From Aptenodytes patagonicus (taxonomy: Eukaryota > Chordata > Aves > Sphenisciformes > Spheniscidae), in the NCBI RefSeq assembly GCF_965638725.1, contig NC_134949.1, positions 114,135,378 through 114,199,377 on the forward strand: DNA of 64,000 nucleotides. Reading direction: 5' to 3'. The notes under the pieces are model-generated. The model ran no database searches, was not told the DNA's origin, and saw only the letters and a list, made by a program, of their open reading frames with translations. Both the position numbers and the translations under genes were made by a program. Positions 25,301 through 35,759 of the stretch are shown piece by piece; position 1 is the first letter of the stretch; each line of letters starts with the position of its first letter.

Positions 25301-28300
25301 ATGAGTGCTATTTTTTGGTTCAGAACAATGAATTCTCCATCATCTACAGTGATTTAGACATTCAGTAATTTTTTTTTTTTACTGATGGATTTTTTTGTAA
25401 CTTATGTTCACTTCATTGCTCATCTGGATATTACATCCTCCTAAAGTTAAGTTGTTGCATCCTTAATGCTCCTGAGCTGTGGCAGGAGACTGCTGTTGGC
25501 CACTTCTTTTCACTCTGCTAAATCAGCCATACAGACGCATAGTTTGTTTGATAAGAAACTGTTAATTTGGTGACTAATACACTGATTCCGTCTTGTGCAG
25601 AGAAAATTCATCATCTTCGATATCTATTATGAAAATGACAGTTTCATTGAAAGTAGAGCCAGTATTTATGGAATATTACTGCTTTAATTTGGTTCTAGAA
25701 GTACTATGCAAGGATTAAAATGGTACATGTAGGCAGAGGTGGAACTTCTCAATGAAGATATTTCAGCCAAAGGGTGTGGTTTGGGGGGGTTTTTTGGGAG
25801 GGGGGGGCGGGGAGGGCAGAAATGGTATGTTATGTCTGATGAGATGATAGGGTCTCTTGATTCCTTGCCATGCAGTTGTGATGAGGGTTAGGCAGTACAG
25901 AAAACTGTTTTGTGGTGGTTCCAGAAGCACTACTCTCCATTCGGGTTTGCTTTCCCACAGTGTTGATGCTGCCCATTTTAGGAATTTAAGCAAGAGTAAA
26001 ATAGAAGCATATTAATGGAGTAGGTCACTTTTACATAGCTGATATTATCAATTTGCTTAGTTATGTTAGCTGTGCAAAAAGCCTCTGCAATAATTGTACT
26101 AGCAGCTGTACACGCATAAGGTAACTTTTGCTATGGAGTCAGTAAATTAGTCTTTCCCCTTGCAGCAGCTATCATCATCATATTTGAAAAATAATCCCAA
26201 AATCTGATTATCTGACCCATGGGCTGATGCTTGGTTCCCTTTTAACATTTGCAGAGCTGATTTTCGTTTGTAGAAGACTCAGAATTTGAGCTTGGGGAAT
26301 GTGGAGAGAGATTTTCAAAATTAAGTAGAGATTCTTATACTGAGAAACTTACACTGTTTCTGACTATGGCAAAATATACATCATCATGAAATATTCAAAA
26401 CAGAATGAAGTTTCAATCTCTCTTAATTTCTGTGAGAAAATAATACAAATTTCTTTCAGGCTGGACCATTAACCAAAGTGACGATTTGTATGGACAAAGA
26501 AGGAAAACCTAAGTCTTTTGGATTTGTCTGCTTTAAGCACAAAGAATCAGTGCCTTATGCAATAGCTCTGCTGAATGGAATCCGTTTGTATGGAAGACCA
26601 ATTAAAGTGCAGTATCGGTTTGGTACGTTTAGTAGTCTCAATGATTAACCTTTAAGACTTTATAATTTTTTTTTAATGACTTTTTGAATCCTACAGTCTT
26701 TTACAAAGATGATGATTTATAGCTGAAACAAATTACAGTCCTTTTTTTTTTTTTAAACAAAAACTTCTTGTGGCTTTTGCATAGGGAAGGATTCAGTATT
26801 TTTTGTTTACTAGGAGAATATAATATGTTGGCTTAGAACAGCATAACTTGCAAGCCAGCTCAGACCACACCGCATGGAGAACATAGCAACACAGATTTTC
26901 ACACCAGATTATATTTAGGAATCAGGATGTGACTTTAACTTGCAGTCTGGCAGGTAAAGTTGATTCAGTAAGTGCAGCAACTATCAAGCTGTTGATAGTT
27001 TTTATACTAAAGCCAGAGAGTTATCAGAGCTGTTGTTTTCAGTGGAAGGGATTGTAGTTCGAAGAACATAGTCAAATCAGAGTCACATTCTTCATTTTAT
27101 GTTTATGAAAAGAAACCTTCTAGAAAGCTAATGATCAGGCAGCATTTGCAACCCAAACATTAAGGACTTGTGTTCCCACTATGCACTGTGCCACTCCTTA
27201 CTTCAAAGGCTGTACAGAGCAGTTGCTGGGTTTAAGTAGAATGGTTGAGGTTCCTAAAATCAGAAGCAATCTCCCGTGTCTGTAACTGAATGGGAATTAT
27301 TCTGTTCTTGATTACTTCAACAGCCTTGATTTATGCTTCTGTCCTGGTTTTGGCAGGGACAGAGTTAATTACCTTCCTGGAAATTAATTACCACTGTAGC
27401 TGGTACAGTGCTGTGTTTTGGATTTAGGATGAGAACAAAGTTGATAACGCACCCATGTTTTAGTTGTTGCTAGGTAATGCTTACACTAGCCACCGACTTT
27501 TTAGTTTTCCATGCTCTACCGACTGAGAAGGCTGGAGGTGCACAAGAAGCTGGGAGGGGGCACAGCCAAACTGGCCAAAGGGACATTCCATACCATGTGA
27601 TGTCACGCTCAGTACATAAACTGGGGGAAGCTGGCCGGGGGGGGCCGCTGCTCGGGGACTGGCTGGGCATCGGTCAGCAGGTGGTGAGCAATTGCACTGT
27701 GCATCACTTGTTTTGTGTAGTAGTATTATTGTTGTTGTTATTCTTACATTATTACTATTATTTTATTTCAATTATTAAACTGTTTTTATCTCAACCCATG
27801 AGTTTTTCTCACTTGTGCTCTCCCAATTCTCTCCCCCATCCCACCGGGTGGGGGGGAGTGAGTGAGCGGCTGGGTGGTGCTTAGTTGCCAACTGAAGTTA
27901 AACCACGACAGCTTCTGTAAGTGAATAAATGATAAATGAACATTTTTAAGCAGTAAAATGATGCTATAGATTATCTGCCATAAAATGGCACCTTACCTTT
28001 ATATACTACCTTAGATATGCTAGCACACTACAGATGACACAACACGTTCTGTGTTTTTAACTTGTTAATTGAATAGTTGTAACTGAATAGTCATTATGCT
28101 CTTGTCTTATTTACAGGGAGTTCTCACTCATCAGAACTAAACAGCCCTACGCATGGTTTTGAGAACTATATTGACTTATATTCACCTTCATATAGGTAAC
28201 AAAAATCACCTGTGAATGAACTGTATGATTATAATTTTAAAAAAATCTTATTAAGAAAATTAGTTAATGCAGTAGAGCAGTCTTTAGGCTTTTCATTAAA

Positions 28301-31300
28301 ACAGCTGTTGCATGCTTTAATTGCATCCTTACTGATGACTTGCAATGGGCTGTGGTTAATTTTAATGTTTGGTTGTTTAGCTTGGCGGAAGTTCAGTTAG
28401 CTTGAATTTTCCATTCTTTATTTGTTTCTGCAAGATACAGGACCACAAGAAAATACTGAAATATGGTGTTTGTACTAACAATGTTTGCAGTTGTTAGGGG
28501 GGGGAAAAATCTGACAATGGAGATAATCTTTTTAAACCCCACTGAGTTTATATCTGTATTTTTTGTGTGTGTATGTACAAGCAGCTGTCATGCACATAGG
28601 AATGCACAGGTATAAACAGGTATAAACCTGTTATAATGGAAGCCTGAACACCCCAGATTCAGTATTTTTCAATGTTTCAACATTTTCATTTACAAATGTG
28701 ACAGAACTCTCTGTGGAAGCTAAACTCCCATGGTGAAATCCAGAACCCTTTTGTGTCTGTACTTAAGTACATGTGAGGATTACTCATTAATTGAGCCTTT
28801 GGGTGTATTTTCCTTGTTTTATCATTTTTTTTCATGGAAGTCCAGTTGTTAATACCTCAGTTCTCCTCTTGGATATTAATAAGTTAATCTCAGCACTCTG
28901 GTAAGCAATATGTGGTGGATGTCTAGTCTTTGTACATTTCCTTGTTTTTCCCTAGGTATCAAGAGCCTTATGGAAATCCTCCATTTCCTGTTACTCCTTT
29001 TCCAATGAACAGTAGTTTACCTCATGAATACTCAGGCTTTCAAAAGATGGTGAGTTTGTGTTAGAAGTTAAAAATTTGGGAGCTTTTTTATGAAGTCAAA
29101 TGTATTCTGCATTTCTGCAAACAACAGTGCTTGTTTAATGTCTCAAAATGTGGTTTAGGCTGCTAACTTTGATGGTATTAGGTCTATTTATTTTAGCACT
29201 TAAGGGTACTATAATAACAGGGGATCTACCAAACTAAACTGTTTTCTTACTGCAGGAATGTCTTAAAGGTATATAGCTTAGGGAGGCTAAAAATGTCAGT
29301 CTAGAGATGGAGCTCTCTCCCGTACTGCGTACTGCGTTCCAAATCAAATCCCCTTGGTGAAACAAGCTAACCTAGTAAAATTACAGCCATGCGAGCAATA
29401 GCTTCTTCATATACAGCTAATTCAGTCAGGGAACCTCTTAGCTCTTCTACTCAATTCAGAAATGCCCAGCAGAAGTTTGAAATGTCCTAAAACCAAACCT
29501 AAAAGTCGCCCAGCAAATCACCACTGCCCAGGTTAGGGCAACAACAGTTTGAGGGTTTCTGGCCTGAACCTTTACACGCCCCTGCAGTTCTCACATTCAT
29601 GATTTACTTTCACAGCAGTAGATAGCGACAACCCGTATTCCACTTCCCCTCTAAGAGACTCTGGCGCACCGGGCCATTCTTGTCCTAATCTCTTTTGTTT
29701 GAGATACTCCACAAGGCAAGGGAAGTAGTCTCTTCAGCTCCCTTCAGACCTGTGGGCCAAACCCTACTCACCAAACACATCATGGAGCTTCTGAATCTGA
29801 CGAGTATGGATCAGCAGGACTGAAGAAACCCAACATTTAATGTGAGGTACCAACTCCGGACAGTACTGCTGCCACCCTGTCTGACTGGGGAATGGCCAGC
29901 CCTTTGTAACTGTAGAAGCGAAGTCTGGGTAGATTAGCTAGCTGCAATCTGAGCAGGAAAATGGAGAGGTTCCCTGTTTGCACAGATGTGGTGGCCTGCC
30001 TCCCCTCTTCCCAGGCCGTGCCCTCAGAAGAGCTGGTGCCTGCACACGCTTTCCCATCCCCTCCACTGTGGTTGGAAGGCTTGGGAGTGTACCACATCTC
30101 CCACGCTGTGCTCGCCGATGAACCCACTCCTCAGTAACAATGCAGTACATAAACACCGAGACCAAACTCGGCAGACCAGCACACACAACCAACTTCATCC
30201 CATTTTCTGCTTGCTAAAAGGGATGGTATTGCAGTATGTCTCCAATGATAGTTTGCTGCAGCTTCAGCAGGAAGTGATCTCGTCACATGTATGCCTTCAC
30301 ACATCTGCCTCACCTTTATTTGGGTGAGCCAGGCAGGTTACTCGCTTGGACTCTGCCAGCACATATAACATACTCAGATATGCTCCCCATCATTTTTCTG
30401 GTTACTGCCAGAAAACTTGGTTACTGCCAGTAGAAAGCCGCTCTTTTCTGACCTTTGTAATTCTACTTCTGTATTTGGGCTGTGCGTTTTGTATGAGAGG
30501 GACTCTTGGGATACTTTAGGGACTGTAGCAATAAGCTGGGCACTTACTGTGTTGTTCCAAGTGCTTTGATCTATGGATTCACTATACCTCGTTGGAGCGC
30601 CTTGTTCCACATTAACTTCAAAATTAGTTAAACCAGGTTAAAAAAAAATTGCATGTCTTTACATTAACAATAGGCACTGCAGTTACAAATGTGTATAAAA
30701 TACATAGATGAAGAAATGAAAGGAATGCCATGTTCAATTACCTTACACAAGACTAACTGGCAGTTTAATCTTAAATCAGATTATGTCTCTGTTCTAACTT
30801 TGCCATGAAGAAATCGTCTACTTTTTCCAATTATACTAGCTGATGTAATAAAATATATAAGCTTTATTCTCAAATGTTCTGCGTTATTTTATAATTTATC
30901 AGTATTTTCACTGTATAAGCCATAATGCATGCAAAATTAAACTCTTCAGAACTTCCTCTTTACAGTGTTAACAACTCAAGTTTCTGTTTCTCTAGATGAA
31001 CCATTTTTTAGCACAGCAGTACACAGTACAGAGTCCAATGGGTCAACAATTTCCTTACTATCAGATGACTCCATCACTGCCTTCAAATTTATCCTTTTCT
31101 CCCTATCAGAATCAAGCTGCCAATTTTAAGTCTGCACAGAGTTCTTTTGAATTGGCCCTGCCACATTCAAGTGACTGTGAAGTGCACCAGGTGGATGAAA
31201 GCACCTCTAAAAGAAAGAGACAACAGCAAAGTTGTGACAGTGACACTAGTATTGAGGATGAAAAAATGAGACAAAGAGAGCGTGACCGAAAATTCAAGAA

Positions 31301-31328
31301 GCGTAAAGCCAAGAAAAAGACACATTAA
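22226..31328 (+). CDS. RBM11: RNA-binding motif protein 11, complete 5-exon CDS
   Basis: Tissue-restricted nuclear splicing regulator with one RRM, paralogous to RBM7 (family knowledge). Exons 22226-22327, 26460-26622, 28117-28195, 28956-29049, 30996-31328 total 771 nt, or 256 residues, close to the 281 of human RBM11. Phases agree and all boundaries are GT-AG. The start has a strong Kozak context (GCCGCCATG). The RRM spans about residues 12-88, with RNP2 LFVGNL at 14-19 and RNP1 KSFGFVCF at 52-59. The middle is Ser/Pro/Tyr-rich and low in conserved motifs. The C-terminus is a lysine/arginine-rich nuclear localisation region (KRKRQQQ, KFKKRKAKKK). No disabling changes. Synteny with LIPI and ABCC13 favours RBM11 over RBM7. 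Confidence 0.95.
22535..22558 (+). repeat. (GGGGCC)4 hexanucleotide repeat in RBM11 intron 1
   Basis: Four uninterrupted GGGGCC units about 210 bp after the exon 1 donor, within the CpG island and on the transcribed sense strand. Confidence 0.95.
24598..24675. repeat. A-rich (CAAA)n-like simple repeat
   Basis: Runs of AAAC units interrupted by CCCC and CCC, in RBM11 intron 1. Confidence 0.75.
25783..25816 (+). repeat. G-rich tract with several runs of three or more G
   Basis: Runs of G7, G3, G8, G4 and G3 separated by short T/A/C spacers, on the transcribed sense strand of RBM11 intron 1. It has quadruplex-forming composition. Confidence 0.7.
26460..26622 (+). CDS. RBM11: RBM11 exon 2
   Basis: Encodes AGPLTKVTICMDKEGKPKSF and the rest of the RRM (RNP1, then YAIALLNGI and RLYGRPIKVQYRF). 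Acceptor TTTCTTTCAG, donor GTACGT, phase 1 out. Confidence 0.96.
27340..27910 (+). mobile_element. Solo LTR of an endogenous retrovirus, ERVL-like
   Basis: A 571-bp element starting TGTCCTGGTTTTGGC and ending TTAAACCACGACA, with TG and CA termini. It is flanked on both sides by the 5-bp duplication GCTTC (27335-27339 and 27911-27915). It has a TATA-like TACATAAA and no coding sequence. The 5-bp duplication suggests ERVL-class integration. It lies in RBM11 intron 2 in the sense direction. It is an ancient non-coding remnant left by LTR-LTR recombination. Confidence 0.88.
28117..28195 (+). CDS. RBM11: RBM11 exon 3
   Basis: Encodes GSSHSSELNSPTHGFENYID and LYSPSYR just after the RRM. Phases 1/2 agree with both neighbours. 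Confidence 0.93.
28956..29049 (+). CDS. RBM11: RBM11 exon 4
   Basis: Encodes the proline-rich stretch RYQEPYGNPPFPVTPFPMNS and ends SGFQKM at GTGAG. Phase 2 in, 0 out. Confidence 0.92.
29300..30620. other. Unclassified block in RBM11 intron 4
   Basis: Higher G+C than the surrounding intron and several chance open frames on both strands, none resembling a known family. A small direct duplication of GGTTACTGCCAG occurs near 30400-30430. It could be an old transposable element, but no terminus or coding motif is visible. Confidence 0.3.
30996..31328 (+). CDS. RBM11: RBM11 exon 5 with stop codon
   Basis: 110 codons plus TAA. Gln/Ser/Tyr-rich start, an acidic patch DSDTSIEDE, then the basic nuclear-localisation tail ending KKKTH. 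Confidence 0.95.
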   Translation: MNHFLAQQYTVQSPMGQQFPYYQMTPSLPSNLSFSPYQNQAANFKSAQSSFELALPHSSDCEVHQVDESTSKRKRQQQSCDSDTSIEDEKMRQRERDRKFKKRKAKKKTH

Positions 31329-33640
31329 TACTGTGTAACTGGATTCATCTTTTTTTTATTATTTGCTATTTTTATTTGAGAGAAATCTAATCTTTCATCT
31401 TTGCACTTTATTAAAAAAGGAATGCTCAAGATTCATATTATATTTGAAATGTGTTATGCATAAAGTATACTGATACTTTATTTAATCTCAACCTATTTAA
31501 AGAGGAAAGTACTAGAGTATAGGAAACATTTAAGAAGATAAAGTTTTTCTAATAAAAGAAAAAACCTAGTTGGTTCCTCCTCCTCCCCCCCCCCAAGAAT
31601 CATGGAAGGCTATTATTTCACTAATATAGAAGCTTTATGAAAATATGTAACTTCAGCCACTCATGAAGCATATGTATCACTTCCATCACTTATGGAATGT
31701 ATTTTTGTGAATGGTGTAAGAATTTTCTGAAGAAGTGAGCGGGCTAGAAATTCTAAGCGTCACATCAGAGATGTGCTCATCACTGAAGTATCAACACCTA
31801 TAACTTTTTCTCTTTTCTGATTTAGCTCTGTTGTTACCTTCAGTTAGGATCACCTTGTATGGTTATTAGAACTGTTTTTTTCCAGTAGTAAATTTGAGGT
31901 CAAATATGGGCATTTGCACTAACTACAAGACTTACATATGTATCAATACTCGAATGTATGTACTTTATGGCTGCAGTTATGTACTGACTAGAACTACATG
32001 CATATATATGCATCTTTCTGTAAAGTTACTCTCTAGTGTTTTATTTGCTTATTTGAGAATCTAAATGTTCATTGTAACAAATGGATGAAAAATTTAATGA
32101 GTATCTCATCTAACTGATAGCACAAAAGCATGAGTCAGTGGAGTTAGTACTACCTCTTAAGAAGAAAAGTTTTTCCCTTGTTTAGCAGAGGAAGAATAAA
32201 CTATCTCATATCGTGATGAATTGAAGTAGTCAAATGACCTATTTTCTGTCCTTCACAACTGCCACCAACAGCCTATAGACAGATACAGAGGTATTGTCTT
32301 ACACAATACCAAGTACAGGTGAAACACTTTTAAGATCCTATTATACAAGAAAGCAAAACACTTAATTTTCAGCTATTTAATATTGCCTAAAGTTAAGTCT
32401 TCTGTTCAGACTAGATGTAGGCTTCAAATTGAACCTGACAGTAAAAAAGGATTTTGGTTTTATTAAACTCAGTTCTCTTGGTTATAACGTTGGGTTGCTT
32501 GAAAGGAATACTTTTCATCCTTACCCCGGTATTGAGAAAGAATATCCAAGTTTACTGGTTTAAAGGTGATGTATTCTACAAGCCCAAATGAGTTTCAGAA
32601 GTGGAAGAATGTTTAGCTTGCAAAGATTTATTTTTTTTCTGATAAGATAAATCACAGCTAATAAAATTACTTTCTCGAGACACTGCTTTTAACTTCCAAG
32701 GGAATTAGTTCTTTAGGCTAAGAGGCATTGCTATAACGCCACAGTATGGCACCCTTGAAGTGTCATTAGCAACTGAATTCAACCTTCTCTAGAAAGAACT
32801 TATGTAACAAAGGTTTGTGCCTTAAATGAGATTTATGCCTTACGTTTTAAGAAACTTGCTAAGTCCGCCCAATCCCCTTCCCTTTTTCCCTCTACCCTTC
32901 CACACAAACACTTGCCCCCAGTAACTTTTTTTTCCCCACCAGTAACTTTAGGACTAAGCTATGTAGATGTAATCTAACTTCTGTTGGAAGATACTGCTGA
33001 CATTATACCAGTAAGTCATTGATCACAAAAGTTGCCACAATAATGGACAAAGTTAACAAGTCAAATACACTGGATTTCTTTAAACCTGTTCCCTATGCTA
33101 AAGAAATTTAAATATAATCAAGTAGAGGAAGAATATGTTAACATTAGCTTAAGTTAGAAGTGAAGTTCGTCAGACAAAAGAGAAAACAGATGGATGCCCA
33201 AACCAGAGTTAGCCTACAGAAAGAGAAGCTTAGTCAGGTCTATGCTAATGGGTCCTTACCAGACTTCTCCAGCGGCTAGGCAAGATAATCTGTTCTACGC
33301 AATTATACTCTACAAAAGGAACGCCAAGGAGGATCATATTGCATATGGCTGATAAAATATCAATACAGTTCTTCTAAAGTAATAATTTTTCTTACCTTCT
33401 TTCTCCCCAGTCTTTTCCTGAGGGAGGTACGGATTTTAACACCTCTCAATATCCGCTTACCTAAAACTCGTCAGTGTGTTAAAAGAAGAAAAACTGGGCA
33501 TGTGGCAATGTGCTAAAATTACTTTAGCCATAACTAAATTTCTTTTGTACATCTGTTAAGCTAAGACATCACTTTAGTCAGGGCCCTGTTGATATTTTAA
33601 TTACATTGTCACCATGTTTAGGAAATAAAATACTGGAAAT
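31329..33640 (+). other. RBM11 3' UTR and downstream flank
   Basis: AT-rich sequence after the RBM11 stop. Candidate polyadenylation signals AATAAA occur at 31551-31556, 32195-32200 and 33624-33629; which is used cannot be told from sequence. No coding exon seen from here to the next CpG island. Confidence 0.5.
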
Positions 33641-34649
33641 AGAAAAAAAATACTTGAGTTTGGCTTTGACCAAATATTTCTTCAACCCCTATCTGTTTTA
33701 GTCACTTTTAAAAATTCTTTATGAACATGAAATGAATGTTTTCTATGTTAGTTCTGATTCTAAATTATTGTTATTTTGCCCTGGTCTTTCACTTCCCATG
33801 CTACTGGCTGGCCACAAGACCTTGCTTTCTCTGCTGTCACATAGGTCTTGCATTTAGACTTGTTTCTCTGTATTTTATTATATGGAATGCAGTGCATAGT
33901 TATTTCCGTTACAATCTCCCAAACTTTGGACATATCAGTATCACTGCAGTCAGTGATGCATTCTCATTTAAGGTGGCATTGTGCCAGGTCAACAAGAGTC
34001 AAAGGGGAGGTGCCATATTAACTACAGAGTAAAATCAAGATTTTATTAACTTTTGGAAAAAGTTTATGTTCAGGAAAAAAACACAGCAATGGAAATTGCT
34101 ACTATAGCTTCCTTCTTACCTACCTTTACATCTAAATACTAGTGAGCAAACTGTATGAAGCCTCCAAAAAGCAAAACTATAAAGTATTGAGAAGTAATGA
34201 ACATCAAAACTTATCTGGTATGCAATCTGCCGGAGTTCCCAGTGCTGCAGCAGCCTGGTTCCAGAGACAGGCCGGAGTTTCAGCTGCCAGTCCCAGATGG
34301 AGTAGTTCTGTCAACAGCAAGCATGTGCTTTCTAAGTTTTATCCGAAAGTGTTTTAAGTTGCATCTGTTCGGCAGTAACGGCGCTGCAGTGCTCTGCTCT
34401 AAGTGGGAGACAGGGCTGGTCTCACGAAGTACCTCACGCTATAGGCCAACTCTCAAAGTACTGTCGCCCTTTGTCGTCTTCTGATGCGCTAAAGATCTTC
34501 TGGCACACATCCAGCTAAGAGCTCGTAAAAGAAAAAAGTGGTTTTATACGTTTAGTCACCATTACAACACTGGTCAGCTACTGTGTGCGTACACCACCAC
34601 ATGCCGTTCCCTCTCCCGCCCTCTCGATTTCACTTGAATGCTGCCCGCT

Positions 34650-35220
34650 AGCACAACAGGCACCGGGCCCGTCATTAAATGACACCACCGAGACAAGTAT
34701 CAGAGGCAGACCGTGCCCTCGGCGGCCGCAGGTCGCGTTTTAGGGCACAAAGCGCCTTTCACTACAAGCTCTGCGGCCGTGGGGGTACGGCGCCGTACGG
34801 CCCGGCCGGCGTGGCAGGGCCACCAGGAGCCTCCGCTCCGGCCCGGTGGGGCTGGGGAGCTGGACGGGCCTCGCCGGATCCAAACTGCGGGGAAGGCTGA
34901 GGCAGCGCCGCCCTCCCCGCGCCTCGCCCCAGCCCGCACCTCCTCCTCCGACGGCCGCCTCCAACGCCTCTCCCTTCGCGCGCGGGGCGGTCTCCGCCGG
35001 CTGCTCGGGGAGGCCCTTCGGAGCGGCCGCCCCGGGAGGGGAGGGAGCCGTGGCGGGGAGCAGGGCGGCTTCTACGAGAACCCGAGTCCCACCGGCAAGA
35101 AGGTGACGCGGCGCGGGGGGCCGAGCGGGGAGGAGGCGTTATTGACGGGGCTGAGGGCGGGGTACCTCCCCGCCAGGGCCTGCCTGCTGCCCCCGGAGGG
35201 AGCCGGCGGCTTGCGCTGAA
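34650..35220. promoter_or_regulatory. Orphan CpG island, possible ancestral ABCC13 promoter
   Basis: Abrupt G+C- and CpG-rich block between RBM11 and the first ABCC13 remnant. Open frames on both strands are a by-product of composition and match no family I know. It may be the old ABCC13 promoter, a promoter for a non-coding transcript, or an enhancer-type island. No ABCC first exon was recognised. Confidence 0.6.
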
Positions 35221-35697
35221 GTACAGGAAAGCTTGTGGAAAAGATACGGGATCTCAGAGCACCCGCAGCATACATTTTTGATAGCTGGGTTTTTTATACC
35301 ACCTACCGAAAAGAACTGTAACTGCATCTTTTCTTAGAAATTATTTTAGGATGGTAATTACCGAGGGACAGAATTTACTACCTAGGTGTGCTGAAGTCGT
35401 TCTTGGGTGTGGATACACGTTCCTCAAGAAGTATGGGAGAGTTCATCTTTGTTTGCCTCTGTTACGCTTATCTCCAATGATTTGCGGAATTGGCAGCAGG
35501 GCAGAAGCCTCATATTCTTCTCCTCCTTCATGTGTACAGCACACATTAGTAGTACTTCATCTTTTAAGGGCTGAAAGGAGTTTGCTGTTCTTTAGGTATT
35601 AGCAGTTGATAACTTCCAATAGCTAGGTTTTCAAATGGGGGAAAAAAACCCCGCAGGATTTTAACTGTCAAAGATTTAAGGAAGGTTTGCTTGTATT

Positions 35698-35757
35698 GGA
35701 CATAGAATATCTCAAGTCGGAAGGGACCTATAAGGGTCATTGAGTCCAACTCCTATG
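35698..35757 (-). mobile_element. CR1 LINE 3'-end fragment, reverse orientation
   Basis: Reads as the reverse complement of the CR1 3' end (AGAATATCTCAAGTCGGAAG, then GGACC and GTCATTGAGTCCAACTCC). Degenerate and short. Confidence 0.75.
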
Positions 35758-35759
35758 CT

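Noticed and set aside
34679-35327. Overlapping open frames in the second CpG island
   Set aside because: Compositional artefact with no recognisable domain and frames open on both strands; no ABCC first-exon resemblance.
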